This document shows positions 36,041-44,595 of a stretch of DNA of 64,000 bases, piece by piece (positions within the stretch are counted from its first letter, which is position 1; each line of letters starts with the position of its first letter). This DNA is from Micromonospora olivasterospora (GTDB taxonomy: Bacteria; Actinomycetota; Actinomycetes; Mycobacteriales; Micromonosporaceae). Below the pieces are notes generated by a model. That model did not search any database and had not been told where the DNA came from. It saw nothing but the letters and a program-made list of their open reading frames with translations. The stretch is taken from NCBI RefSeq assembly GCF_007830265.1, contig NZ_VLKE01000001.1:4464001-4528000 (forward strand), written 5' to 3'. A program made the position numbers and the translations under genes.

Positions 36041-37320
36041 GGAGCCGGGACGTGGACTTCGACTTCGAGTTCGCCGACCTCGACGACGAGCCGGCCGACG
36101 ACGACCGGCGGGCCCGCAGCTTCCCGGCCTTCGGCCCGGGGAGGCGGATCGGCCGGAAATTCGCCGACACCTGGTGGGGCAACGCGTGGATCGAGGCGAT
36201 GGAACGCACGGCGCTCGACGCGGAGCAGCTCCGCAAGGGCCGCCGGTACGCGTTCGCCGGCCAGGTGGGGGCCATCACCGTCAGCCCCGGCCGGATCTCC
36301 GCCGGGGTCCACGACGGCGACCAGTACGCCGCGTACCGGACCGTGGTGCGCGTCGGCACCCTCACCGCCGCCGAGTGGGACCGGCTGCTCGACCGGGTCG
36401 CCGCGCGGGCCGGGCACATCGCCGCGCTGCTCGACCGGGACATGCCGCGGGAGCTGGTCGACACGGCCGACGACGCGGGGGTACGCCTGCTGCCCGGCTA
36501 CGGCGACCTGGAACCGGAGTGCGACTGCCCGTCCTGGGACCACCCCTGCCGGCACGCCGCCGCCCTGTCGTACCAGGCGTCGTGGCTGCTCGACCGGGAT
36601 CCGTTCGTGCTGCTGCTCATGCGCGGACGGGCCGAGGCGGAGCTGGTCGAGGAGCTGCGGCGCCGAAACACCCGCCGGTCCGTCCTCTCGACGGGGGACG
36701 ACGGCCCGGCGGGTAGCCCGGCCGAGCAGGCGTACGCGAGCGCGCCGGCACCGCCGCCGGGGCCGCCCCCGCCGGTGCGGGGCGAGCCGATGGCGCTCGC
36801 CCCACTGCTCGCCGGGCACGGGGCGCCCGGCGTCGACGCCGAGGCGCTCGGGCTGCTCGCCGCCGACGCCGCGTCCCGGGCCCGGCAGCTGCTGGCCGCC
36901 ACCCCGGCCGAGCTGCTGGCACCCGAGCACGACGCCTGGCGCGACGCCGTGCGGCTGGCCGCCCGGATGCCGCGCTCATCCGCCGCGCGGCGCCTCGGCG
37001 AGGCCAGCGGCCGGGCCGGCGAGCTGCCCCGGGCCGTGCGGGCCTGGCAGTACGCGGGCGCGGCGGGCGTGGACGCCGTCGACGCGGTGTTCACCCCGCA
37101 GAGGGAGGTCGCGGCCCGCGCCACGGAGGCGCTGCGCGAGGCCGGCGAGGGGGAGGTCCGCCTCTGGCGTAACCGGTGGACCGTCGGCCGCGACGTCCAG
37201 GTCCGGTACGGCCGCGACGGCCGCTGGTACCCGTTCCGGCGGCGCTCGGGCCAGTGGTGGCCGGCCGGCCCGCCCAGCCCGGACCCGGCCGACGCCCTGC
37301 TCGACCTGTCCCGCGACTGA
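36037..37320 (+). CDS. SWIM zinc finger family protein
   Basis: A 427-residue protein. An acidic N-terminus (DVDFDFEFADLDDE) is followed by the conserved WWGNAWIEAMERTALDAEQL and a beta domain. The SWIM finger is ECDCPSWDHPCRHAAALSYQ (C-x-C...C-x-H) near residue 165. A Pro-rich linker and a helical C-terminal region ending VRYGRDGRWYPFRRRSGQWW complete it. SWIM fingers bind DNA or proteins. The start codon overlaps the stop of the SNF2 helicase, so the two are translationally coupled and likely partners. Confidence 0.92.
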   Translation: MRSRDVDFDFEFADLDDEPADDDRRARSFPAFGPGRRIGRKFADTWWGNAWIEAMERTALDAEQLRKGRRYAFAGQVGAITVSPGRISAGVHDGDQYAAYRTVVRVGTLTAAEWDRLLDRVAARAGHIAALLDRDMPRELVDTADDAGVRLLPGYGDLEPECDCPSWDHPCRHAAALSYQASWLLDRDPFVLLLMRGRAEAELVEELRRRNTRRSVLSTGDDGPAGSPAEQAYASAPAPPPGPPPPVRGEPMALAPLLAGHGAPGVDAEALGLLAADAASRARQLLAATPAELLAPEHDAWRDAVRLAARMPRSSAARRLGEASGRAGELPRAVRAWQYAGAAGVDAVDAVFTPQREVAARATEALREAGEGEVRLWRNRWTVGRDVQVRYGRDGRWYPFRRRSGQWWPAGPPSPDPADALLDLSRD

Positions 37321-37337
37321 CCTAGGATGGCGGCACT

Positions 37338-38111
37338 ATGGCGAGTGAGCGCAAGGGCAAGGTCGACCCGGCCCGCAGCCTGGCCATCCTCTGGCGCACC
37401 CGGGAGCCGGCCAGCCGCAGCGCCGGCCCGGGCCTCAGCGTCGACCGGATCGTCCGGGCGGCCATCGAGATCGCCGACGCCGAGGGGATCGACGCGCTCA
37501 CCATGCGCCGGGTCGGCGAGGCGCTGGGCGTCGGAACGATGTCGGTCTACACGTACGTGCCCGGAAAGGCCGAGCTGCTCGACGTCATGGTCGACACGCT
37601 GTACGGCGAGATGCGCCGCCCGGCGGACGTCCCGGGCGGCTGGCGGGGCCGGCTGGAGCAGATCGCCCGGGAGAACCTGGCGCTCTACCAGGCGCACCCC
37701 TGGCTGCTGCGCGCCGAGACCACCCGGCCGGTGCTCGGCCCCAACCTGCTCGCCAAGTACGACTACGAGCTGGGCGCCGTGGCCGACATCGGGCTCGACG
37801 ACGTGGAGATGGACGCCGTGCTCACCCTGCTCCTCGGGCACGTCAAGAGCGCGGCGCGGGCGGCTCTCGAGGTGACCGAGTTGGAGCGCGAGACCGGCAT
37901 GACGGACGGCCAGTGGTGGCAGTCGCACGCCCCCTGGCTGGAGAAGTTCATGAAGTCGGGCAGCTACCCGACGGCCGCCCGGGTCGGCGCGGCCGCCGGC
38001 GAGGCGCACGGCGCCGCGTACGGCCCGGAGTACGCCTTCGAGTTCGGACTGCAGCGGGTGCTCGACGGCATCTCGGTGGTGGTCGCCGAGCGCTCGCCGG
38101 GCGCCGGGTAG
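37338..38111 (+). CDS. TetR/AcrR family regulator with TetR-type C-terminal domain
   Basis: A 257-residue protein. The HTH lies at residues ~30-80: LSVDRIVRAAIEIADAEGID, then LTMRRVGEALGVGTMSVYTY and VPGKAELLDVMVD. The ligand domain is of the TetR_C type (LLRAETTRPVLGPNLLAKYD, TLLLGHVKSAARAALEV). Regulators of this sort often sit next to drug exporters, and a broken DrrAB-like exporter lies 4 kb upstream. It may now regulate itself or an unlinked gene. Confidence 0.9.
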   Translation: MASERKGKVDPARSLAILWRTREPASRSAGPGLSVDRIVRAAIEIADAEGIDALTMRRVGEALGVGTMSVYTYVPGKAELLDVMVDTLYGEMRRPADVPGGWRGRLEQIARENLALYQAHPWLLRAETTRPVLGPNLLAKYDYELGAVADIGLDDVEMDAVLTLLLGHVKSAARAALEVTELERETGMTDGQWWQSHAPWLEKFMKSGSYPTAARVGAAAGEAHGAAYGPEYAFEFGLQRVLDGISVVVAERSPGAG

Positions 38112-38163
38112 CCCCGGCGCTTGAACCCGGCGGGCCCGGCGCGGATGCTGTACCGCCTGGACC

Positions 38164-38592
38164 GTGGACCCGGCCACCGGCCGGACCACCGTCGCGGTCG
38201 ACGACGCCGTGAGCGAGAGCCTGCTGGCCGCCCTGCGCGCCAGGCTGGCCGGCACCGACGCCGTGGTCCGCCGCGAGCCCGGCCGGCTGAGCACCCTGAT
38301 CGCCGGCGGCCAGGCGATCTACGCCGGCGGCGGGGGCCGCTGCTCGCTCGGCGCCAACGTGCGCAGCGGCACCACCTACTACTTCGTCACCGCCGGCCAC
38401 TGCACGTCGGTCGGCAGCACCTGGTACGCCGACAGCGCCGGCACCAGCGTGCTCGGCACCCGCACCGGCAGCAGCTTCCCCGGCAACGACTTCGGCATCG
38501 TCCGCTACACCTCGTCGGTCAGTCACCCGAGCGCCGTCTACACGTACCCGGGCCTGCTGGCCATCAACGGCGCCAGCGTGACCATCCCATGA
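38164..38592 (+). pseudogene. S1 family (streptogrisin/alpha-lytic-like) protease remnant
   Basis: The frame carries the end of a pro-domain ([20 protein letters not shown]) and the first half of the protease. The catalytic His is in [19 protein letters not shown] and the Asp in [13 protein letters not shown]. It stops at 38592 before the GDSGGP serine motif, and there is no signal peptide. Both ends are therefore missing. As this enzyme class is always secreted, the reading frame cannot give a functional product. Confidence 0.82.
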
Positions 38593-38611
38593 GCCGGCGG
38601 GCCGGTCGGCC

Positions 38612-39574
38612 TCACCCGGCGAAGTGCGGGTTTCCCGCGGTGAGCCGCAGCGTGAAGCCGTCCGGCCCCCGGTGCGACGTGACGTGGTTGCAGGACTGGT
38701 ACGCGATCCACAGGCCGAGCCCGCCCACCGCGCCGTTGCCGGTCGGCAGTAGCCCCGCGAACGGGTCCGTCGGCCCCTGACCGCCGTCGCTGACCGTCAC
38801 CACGATCCGGTCCGGCCCGGCCCACAGCCGCATCCGCACGGGCGGCCGGCCGTGGCGCAGCGCGTTGCTCACCGTCTCGCTGACCGCGACCACCAGATCC
38901 TGGACGTCGTCGGCGGGCAGCCGCCCCCGGGCCGCGCCCTGCACCGCGGCGCGGGCCTGCGCCGCCGTGGGGGAGGTCAGGTCCACCTGCGGCGGCGTCG
39001 CCTGGAGCGGGTCGGCCGGCGCCGGCGGGCTCTCCCGCAGGTACGTCGCCGGCTCGACGTACGTCGGGCTGGGCAGGTGCCGGCCGTCCGGGGTGGTGTG
39101 CCGGGGGTGGGTGCGGGCGACCTCGGCGAGCACGTGCGCCGGCGTCGTCCGGGTGTCGTACGCGCACATGCTCCACAGCGGGAACTCGTCGTACGCGTGG
39201 TTGACGGCCGACTCGTACCGGGCCCACCAGTCCCAGGTCACGCCCAGCGCGGCCGGCGGCAGCTCGCCGATGATCCGGATCTGTCGCGCCCCCTGCCTGA
39301 CGTACGCGGCCAGCAGGTCCCGGTACGACCGGATCGCCGAGGTCGGCCGCGGGTACATCCCGTCGCCGGGCAGGAAGGTGACCCCGGAGTCGGGCGGCAG
39401 GGCGGCGCGGACCAGGGCGGCGTTGCGCGTGCCGAGGGCGACGACGGTCGGCTCGCCGGCGGCGACCCCGCCGAGCAGGAACGGCGTGGCGACGGCGAGC
39501 AGTTCGTCGTCGGAGCCATAGCAGACGGCCTCGTGGTAGTAGCCCCGGTGGCCGGCGGCGGCGCCTGTCCTCAT
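38612..39574 (-). CDS. RsbA-like sensor: MEDS domain plus anti-sigma-factor kinase domain
   Basis: A 320-residue protein from the ATG at 39574. The N-terminal ~170 residues are a MEDS/DcmR-type sensory domain (ELLAVATPFLLGGVAAGEPT, then PDSGVTFLPGDGMYPRPTSA and SMCAYDTRTTPAHVLAEVAR). The C-terminal ~120 residues are a HATPase_c_2 (RsbW-like) domain: DLVVAVSETVSNALRHGRPP, DGGQGPTDPF and GLGLWIAYQSCNHVTSHRG. Such proteins are widespread in actinobacteria and are thought to sense a ligand and control a partner-switching sigma factor pathway. No sigma or anti-anti-sigma gene is adjacent. Confidence 0.88.
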   Translation of the reverse strand: MRTGAAAGHRGYYHEAVCYGSDDELLAVATPFLLGGVAAGEPTVVALGTRNAALVRAALPPDSGVTFLPGDGMYPRPTSAIRSYRDLLAAYVRQGARQIRIIGELPPAALGVTWDWWARYESAVNHAYDEFPLWSMCAYDTRTTPAHVLAEVARTHPRHTTPDGRHLPSPTYVEPATYLRESPPAPADPLQATPPQVDLTSPTAAQARAAVQGAARGRLPADDVQDLVVAVSETVSNALRHGRPPVRMRLWAGPDRIVVTVSDGGQGPTDPFAGLLPTGNGAVGGLGLWIAYQSCNHVTSHRGPDGFTLRLTAGNPHFAG

Positions 39575-39719
39575 CGCGCCCCGACGGCCGCGCACGCCCG
39601 CGGGCCGGCTTGACCGGCGGGCAGGGCGGAACGCGGACTGGTCACGCGCTCTGCCTCCATACCCGCAGTCTATTCCCGTCCCGACCGGCCGCCCGCCCCG
39701 CCCGGCCCCCCGCGTCAGC

Positions 39720-40113
39720 TCATCCGCCCTGGTAGAACCGGGACGCCCCGGGGTGCAGCGGCACCGGGTCGGTGTTGGTCGCACTGCCCCGGTCGAAGTT
39801 GCGCCCGGCGGGGTGCACCGCACCCAGGTCGGTCTGGTGCGCGAACAGCAGCGCTGTCAGGTCGTGCGCCAGTTTGTCCGGCATGTCCTCGTTGACCAGG
39901 AGGAGGTTCGCCACGGTGACCGTCGGCACATCCGTGCCACGGCGCCGGCTCCGGCGCGGCGCCCCCGCCGCAGCGGGCGGCCAGCAGCGCCGTCACGAGC
40001 GCGAGCACGAGCGCCACCCGACGCGGCGCGGCGCGGTCGGAGCCCGGACGAGATCCGACCGTGGCGACGGGGATTGGGAACGGATTCACGGCGGTGTCGG
40101 AGCGAGCCAACAC
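39720..40113 (-). pseudogene. TAXI-type TRAP transporter substrate-binding protein, middle deleted
   Basis: The 5' part encodes a lipoprotein-like leader (PRRVALVLALVTALLAARCG). The 3' part, in another frame, is the clear C-terminus of a TAXI family protein: TVTVANLLLVNEDMPDKLAH, then DLTALLFAHQTDLGAVHPAG and PLHPGASRFYQGG. Some 200 residues between are absent. No TRAP permease genes are nearby. Confidence 0.78.
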
Positions 40114-40143
40114 CGCCGCGCCGCCGGCAGGGGCCGGCCGGGA

Positions 40144-40413
40144 TCAGCGGGCGCGAAGCGTCCGCAGTGCGCCGCCCCAGGCGACCACCTGGTCGAGCAT
40201 CTCGGCGACGGCCTTCGCCTGCGCCGGGGCCGGCCGGAAGTCGCGGAAGTCGACGAAGTCGGTGACCAGGGAGAGCGCCACGTGGGCGCGGACGTGGGCG
40301 ACCTCGACCTGGGACAGCACCAGGCGCAGGTGCTCGGCCGCCCGGGTGCCGCCGTGCACGCCGTAGCTGCGGCCCGGGCGGGTGCTGCCGACGACGATCC
40401 CGATCCTGATCAT
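40144..40413 (-). pseudogene. NADPH-dependent FMN reductase with in-frame central deletion
   Basis: The 89-residue frame starts MIRIGIVVGSTRPGRS, the flavodoxin-like phosphate loop. It passes straight into GVHGGTRAAEHLRLVLSQVE and HVRAHVALSLVTDFVDF, the C-terminal third of the family. The flavin-binding middle with the PEYN motif (about 95 residues) is missing although the frame is kept. It lies downstream of the ROK and DoxX genes on the same strand, 45 bp from the ROK stop, so it was probably cotranscribed with them. A stable product is unlikely. Confidence 0.75.
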
Positions 40414-40457
40414 GCTGGCTCCTCTCCAGTGGACGGTGGGGCCCGGCGTCGCCGGGC

Positions 40458-41441
40458 TCAGGAGGTCACGGGCCCGGACAGGGTCCGGGCCAGGGCCACC
40501 GCGCCGTGCAGCGAGGAGAGCCCGCCCAGGGCGGCGGCCCGCACGGCCGGCGCCGGACGGCCCGGCCGGGCCAGCCGGGCCACGTCCCGCTCGACGAGCC
40601 CGACGAGGCCGGGCAGCCCGGCGGCGAAACCGCCGCCCAGCACCACCACCGCAGGGTCGACCAGCTCGCCGAGGCTGACCACGGCCGCCGCGAGCGCGGT
40701 CACGCCGGGGCGTACCGCCTCGCGGGCCCACGCGACGTTCTGCCGCAGCCCGTCGCGCAGCTCCGCGAAGCCCACCTCGGCGCCCCGCGCGGCGCGGGCG
40801 CGGCGCAGCGTGGCCGGGCCGGAGGCGATGGCCTGGAGGCAGCCGGTGCGGCCGCAGTCGCAGCGCGGCCCGTCGAGGTCGATCACCATGTGGCCGATCT
40901 CGGGGGTGGCCAGGCCCGCCGCGGGCAGCGGCCGGCCGCCGAGCACCACGCCCCCGCCCACGCCCGTGCCGACCCCGAGGTAGACGACGTCCTCCGCGCC
41001 GACGTGCCGCGCCTCGGCCAGCGCCGCGAGGTCGCCGTCGTCGGCCCAGGCCGTCCGGCTGCCCGGGAACAGCCGCCGCAGCGTCTCGTCGAGCCGCAGG
41101 CCCGCCCAGCTCGGGCGGCCCGGCCAGACGGTCACCCGGCCGGCCGGGTCGGGGGTGGCGGGCATCGCCACCCCGACCGCCGCGATCGGCAGCCCGGACT
41201 CCGCGCGCAGCGCCGCGACCGCCGCGGCCAGCGCCGCCACGTCGGCGTCCGCGCCGCCGTCGCCGGGCCAGGTCAGGGTCCGCCCGCCCGCCCGCCCGCC
41301 GGCCTCCGCGACGCCGCTCCCGCCTACCGCGACCTCCTCGGCGCGCAGGCTCCCGGCTACGGCGACCTCGGCGCGCAGGGCGACCTTCGTGCCGCCGACG
41401 TCGACCCCGAGGACAGCCGCGGGCCCGGCCAGGGCGCTCAG
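40458..41441 (-). CDS. ROK family sugar kinase, probable CTG start
   Basis: The ATP phosphate-binding motif LGVDVGGTKVALRAE lies upstream of the first standard start (GTG 41240), so the gene must begin earlier. The only in-frame candidate is a CTG at 41441 that overlaps the DoxX stop as CTGA, giving 327 residues, the normal ROK length. Other ROK signatures are VYLGVGTGVGGGVVLGG, TPEIGHMVIDLDGPRCDCGR (zinc-site CDCGRTGC) and LGGGFAAGLPGLVGL. ROK members phosphorylate hexoses such as glucose or ManNAc, and kanosamine in aminoshikimate pathways. The neighbouring AroQ remnant makes the last an interesting but unproven option. Confidence 0.85.
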   Translation of the reverse strand: MSALAGPAAVLGVDVGGTKVALRAEVAVAGSLRAEEVAVGGSGVAEAGGRAGGRTLTWPGDGGADADVAALAAAVAALRAESGLPIAAVGVAMPATPDPAGRVTVWPGRPSWAGLRLDETLRRLFPGSRTAWADDGDLAALAEARHVGAEDVVYLGVGTGVGGGVVLGGRPLPAAGLATPEIGHMVIDLDGPRCDCGRTGCLQAIASGPATLRRARAARGAEVGFAELRDGLRQNVAWAREAVRPGVTALAAAVVSLGELVDPAVVVLGGGFAAGLPGLVGLVERDVARLARPGRPAPAVRAAALGGLSSLHGAVALARTLSGPVTS

Positions 41442-41785
41442 CCGTTCAGCACGTGCAGCAGCGCGACCGCGGCGGACGCGGCCGCGAACGCCACCGGCAG
41501 GGCCACCACGTTGCCCGGGTCCTTCGCGCGCAGGTGGTAGGTCACCGCGCCGATCATCAGGATGGTGAGGCCGACCGCCGCCGCGATCCCGGCGGGCGCC
41601 CAGTACAGGCCGAGCACCAGGCCGACGACGCCGGCCAACTCCAGCGCACCGATGACCTTGGTGAGCCCCGTGGAGACGCCGAGGTGGCTCATCCGGTCGT
41701 CCATCTTGCCGAGGAGCTTGGGTACGGCCGTCGCCGCGAAGACGACGGCCAGGATGACGCTGAGGGCGATGAGGGGAACCTGCAC
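41438..41785 (-). CDS. DoxX family membrane protein
   Basis: A 115-residue protein with four transmembrane helices, starting MQVPLIALSVILAVVFAATA. The DoxX-like pattern is seen in VPKLLGKMDDRMSHLGVS and VIGALELAGVVGLVLGLYWA. DoxX proteins are small integral membrane proteins, some associated with respiration or redox stress. The stop overlaps the proposed CTG start of the ROK kinase, so they form an operon with the FMN reductase remnant downstream. Confidence 0.88.
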   Translation of the reverse strand: MQVPLIALSVILAVVFAATAVPKLLGKMDDRMSHLGVSTGLTKVIGALELAGVVGLVLGLYWAPAGIAAAVGLTILMIGAVTYHLRAKDPGNVVALPVAFAAASAAVALLHVLNG

Positions 41786-41912
41786 GATATTCCTTCGGTG
41801 CCGGGGCAGCCTCGGGGGCCGCCTGGGTTTCGCGCTGTCGCTGGGCTTCGGACTGTCTCTTGTGGTGGTGACGCGTCCCTGCGTGGTGCTGCGGTCGTTT
41901 GGGGTGACCCGG

Positions 41913-42140
41913 TCAGGCGACGGTGGCGACCAGGGCGCGGGCGGCCAGCCGGTAGCCCAGCGAGCCGAGCCCGACGATGACCCCGCTGGCCAGCGGGGCG
42001 AGCACCGACTCGTGCCGGAAGCTCTCCCGGGCCCAGACGTTGGACAGGTGCACCTCCATCCACGGTCGCGGATAGTTTGCCAGGGCGTCCCGCAGGCTCC
42101 AACCCGCGATCATCAGGGCCCCCGGATTGACGATCGCCCC
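41913..42140 (-). pseudogene. Type II dehydroquinate dehydratase (AroQ), C-terminal half only
   Basis: The frame encodes GAIVNPGALMIAGWSLRDAL, MEVHLSNVWARESFRHESVL and SGVIVGLGSLGYRLAARAL, the substrate-binding half of AroQ with the EVHLSN motif and the HESV/H site. The N-terminal part with the catalytic Tyr and Arg is absent. NPGALM(I)AGWSLRDAL differs from the usual primary-metabolism form (NPGAYTHTS...) and resembles what I recall of aminodehydroquinate dehydratases of AHBA pathways. The break near 42140 coincides with the start of the XRE/small-protein region. Confidence 0.75.
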
Positions 42141-42330
42141 ACGGTGTCGTAGTGCTCCTGCCATTGACGCTGAGCTGGGTAGCGCACGAGCGGTGGTCCG
42201 CCCGACATCTTCCGAAACTCTGCTGCGGCGGGGCGTGACGATCTTGCCACCCGGAGTACCGTCATCTGCGGCGGCCCGCCGGAGTAGCGGCCGGCGGCCC
42301 GCCGCCCAGACCGCTACCTGGGAGACGACG

Positions 42331-43527
42331 ATGACCGATCCCCAGACCTTCGGTGCGCGCCTACGCGCCCACCGCGAACGCGCAGGGAAGACCCGCCCCG
42401 TCCTCGGTGGACTCGTCGGCCGTAGCGCCGAATGGGTCAAGGCCCTGGAGAACGGCCGTCTTCTCCCGCCCCGGCTACCCATGCTGCTCCGCCTGGCCGA
42501 GGTGCTGGACATCTCCGACCTCGCGGACCTGACCGGCGGCCAGTCCCTGCCGGTGGCATCCGTAACCCGCGCCGGCCACGCCGACGTGGACAACGTCGCC
42601 GCCTCCATGCAGCGCACCACCGTGCCCGTCGGCGAGCCGGCATCTGTCGACACCCTGCGTGGCCTGGTCGATCAGGCATGGGCGCTGTGGCATCGGTCCA
42701 CCACTGAGCGCACGGCCGTCGCCGCAGTGCTTCCCGGGCTGCTGGCCGAGGCGCAACGCAGCGCCCGCCGGCTGGACGGCCTGGCCCGCCGGCAGGCGCT
42801 GGTCGAGTTGGCGCGCGTCTACCACCTCGCGCAGTTGTACGTCGCCCACCAGCCGCATCCAGAGTTGGTGTGGCTCGCCGCTGACCGGGCGATGCTTGCC
42901 GCTCAGGACGCCGACGCCCCGGCCGCGATCGCCGTAGCCGCCTGGTACTACGCCCACGTCTACCGCGGCGCGAACCAGGTAGACGCCGCCGAGCAGGTGC
43001 TCGTCGATGCCGCCGGCCTGGTTGACCCAGCCGCGGGTGGGGAGCAGTTGGCGCGGTGGGGGCAGGTGCAGCTCGGCATTGCGCTGGGGCACAGCAAGGC
43101 CGGCCGGGCTGGGCAGGCGTGGCGTGCGTGGGACGCCGCCGACGAGGCCGCGAACCGGCTCGGCAGCGGGTACGCGCACCCCTGGCTGATGTTCGGGCCG
43201 GCCGCCTGCACGGCGTACGCGGTCACCATCGAGACGGACCTGTGTCGGCCGGGTGAGGCCGTCCGGCGGGCCGATACGGCGAACTACCGGGCATTGCCCT
43301 CGCAGACGCGTCGGGCTGCCGCCCTGATCGATGCCGCTCGGGCGCACATGCTGGATCGAGGTGAGGTCGCCACGATGCATCTGCTCGGCCGCGCGCTGCG
43401 AGAGAGCGTCGACACGGTGCGGCACAACCCATACGCCCGCACGGTCGCGCTGGAACTGTCGAACCGGCCGGGCACGGTCGGAGAGGATGCGCGGGAGTTG
43501 GCGCTTGCGATCGGGGTGATGGGGTAG
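42331..43527 (+). CDS. XRE family regulator with TPR-like domain (copy A)
   Basis: A 398-residue protein. GGGAGACG precedes the ATG at 42331. The HTH (residues 8-70) is FGARLRAHRERAGKTRPVLG, then VGRSAEWVKALENGRLLPPR. The rest is helical, TPR-like (QALVELARVYHLAQLYVAHQ, WLAADRAMLAAQDADAPAAI, then VAAWYYAHVYRGANQVDAAE). Such large XRE-TPR proteins are abundant in actinobacteria and typically sit beside small-protein genes whose products modulate them. Here a cassette of small proteins follows. Copy B at 53613 has the same layout and a near-identical cassette, but its own sequence is much diverged. Confidence 0.88.
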   Translation: MTDPQTFGARLRAHRERAGKTRPVLGGLVGRSAEWVKALENGRLLPPRLPMLLRLAEVLDISDLADLTGGQSLPVASVTRAGHADVDNVAASMQRTTVPVGEPASVDTLRGLVDQAWALWHRSTTERTAVAAVLPGLLAEAQRSARRLDGLARRQALVELARVYHLAQLYVAHQPHPELVWLAADRAMLAAQDADAPAAIAVAAWYYAHVYRGANQVDAAEQVLVDAAGLVDPAAGGEQLARWGQVQLGIALGHSKAGRAGQAWRAWDAADEAANRLGSGYAHPWLMFGPAACTAYAVTIETDLCRPGEAVRRADTANYRALPSQTRRAAALIDAARAHMLDRGEVATMHLLGRALRESVDTVRHNPYARTVALELSNRPGTVGEDARELALAIGVMG

Positions 43528-43681
43528 TCCTCCCTCGGGTACAAACTCTCCCCGCCGCTGCCCGTGACCGCTCGTAGCGTCCAGGTCACTGGCGGCGGCG
43601 GGGCTCTTCCCACGCCTGACACCCGATAGGGACCGACGAGACTTCGCCGCCGCCTCCGACGCTCAACGAGGAGGCGACCCG

Positions 43682-43927
43682 GTGACGATCTGGTTCAGGC
43701 TGCGCGACATTGTGCGGTGGCTGCTGCGGCGGTCCGATCCGCCCCCGCCGCCCGGGACCGGCCAGCGTCACCAGGCGGCCGAGCAGGCAGCCGCGCGGCG
43801 ACGCCTGCTTGACCAGGCGCAGCGGCTGCGGGACACCCGCTGGTACTGCGAGCCGACGCAGATCGTCCCGAACGTGCCGATGACGCTGGGCCAAATCACC
43901 GCCTATGGCACGAGGGCCGAGCGGTGA
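43682..43927 (+). CDS. Cassette protein 1 (copy A), unknown function
   Basis: An 81-residue protein from a GTG, with AACGAGGAGG upstream. Sequence: basic/hydrophobic start (TIWFRLRDIVRWLLRRSDPP), a Pro run, then a charged helix (QAAEQAAARRRLLDQAQRLR) and a tail TRWYCEPTQIVPNVPMTLGQ. The last four bases overlap the next start (GTGA). The copy at 54976 differs by only a few residues. The conserved reading frames in both copies show that the gene is real. Confidence 0.7.
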   Translation: MTIWFRLRDIVRWLLRRSDPPPPPGTGQRHQAAEQAAARRRLLDQAQRLRDTRWYCEPTQIVPNVPMTLGQITAYGTRAER

Positions 43928-44107
43928 GCCGGGTCGAGGACCGCCTGAACCCGAACGACGTGCTGTTCGGCGCCAGCCTCGTCGCAGGCGACCATGAGGC
44001 CGGTTGGTTCGCCGCACGGCTGTGACCTGTTCGTCTGGGCGAGGTCCCTGGTCGATTTGGCCGCCGCCGACATGGCGCAGTTCCGGGCGTTGGTGCAGGC
44101 GTGGTGA
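43924..44107 (+). pseudogene. Cassette protein 2 (copy A), truncated by a 14-bp deletion
   Basis: The GTG overlaps the previous stop. The protein begins SRVEDRLNPNDVLFGASLVA and GDHEAGWF as in copy B. The bases encoding the CRQCTPHGC part are missing, however, so translation stops after 33 residues at 44025. The old frame would have ended at 44107. Copy B (55218-55415) is intact. Confidence 0.72.
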
Positions 44108-44400
44108 TCGGGCACCCGGACCGTGGGGTTGGGCGGGTGCGGGCGCTTCCGGCCGTGCCGTCGGACACGACGCTGTCGTTGCGGGCCGGCGAGTGGGCGA
44201 CCGGCGGGAACGTGGTCGGTGTGACCCAGGTTGACGTGCGGACGGTCCGCGTTGGGGGCAGCCCGGAGGGCGTGGCCGGCTGGGTCTGGGTGCGCGGCCA
44301 CAACCTGGAGTGCCGGTGGCCGTGGGTCGCGTGCGCGCGGGAGTGGTGCGTCAGGGTGGCGGTGCGGGCCGAGGCCCTGTACGACGCGTTGGCGCGGTGA
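44101..44400 (+). CDS. Cassette protein 3 (copy A), unknown function
   Basis: A 99-residue protein from a GTG at 44101 (GTG 44104 also possible). It contains SDTTLSLRAGEWATGGNVVG and VWVRGHNLECRWPWVACARE, ending VRAEALYDALAR. Beta-rich in the middle, with two Cys residues near 75-85. Only two or three residues differ from the copy at 55409. No known family is recognised. Confidence 0.68.
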   Translation: MVIGHPDRGVGRVRALPAVPSDTTLSLRAGEWATGGNVVGVTQVDVRTVRVGGSPEGVAGWVWVRGHNLECRWPWVACAREWCVRVAVRAEALYDALAR

Positions 44401-44406
44401 TCGGCT

Positions 44407-44595
44407 GTGTCCGGGCGGGTCTCGTACGAGGAGTACCTGCTCGCCGTCGCCTTGACGCTCGCGCGGCGGCATCGGCCGGTGTGGTGCTGGTGGAGGTGGC
44501 GGCGGGTGTGCCGGTGCGGTGCCGAGCTGCCCTGCCATGTTCGGCACCGGATTCCGGTCAACCGTGGTCACTGGCCGGACGGGGCGGCGGGGTGA
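44407..44595 (+). CDS. Cassette protein 4 (copy A), Trp/Cys-rich small protein
   Basis: A 62-residue protein from a GTG: SGRVSYEEYLLAVALTLARR, then HRPVWCWWRWRRVCRCGAEL and PCHVRHRIPVNRGHWPDGAA. Four Cys and two His (WCWWRWRRVCRCG-x3-PCHVRH) could form a zinc knuckle. The start overlaps no neighbour, but the stop overlaps the next GTG. Almost identical to 55715-55903. Confidence 0.68.
   Translation: MSGRVSYEEYLLAVALTLARRHRPVWCWWRWRRVCRCGAELPCHVRHRIPVNRGHWPDGAAG

Noticed and set aside
41913..42140. AroQ as part of the housekeeping shikimate pathway
   Set aside because: The N-terminal catalytic half is missing and no other intact aro gene is adjacent, so it cannot be a working copy.
43896..44571. 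Long minus-strand frames across cassette A and their twins at 54544-56494
   Set aside because: They appear in both cassettes only because the DNA is duplicated. The composition is Pro/His/Thr-rich, there are no ribosome sites, and the plus-strand GTGA-chained genes explain the conservation.
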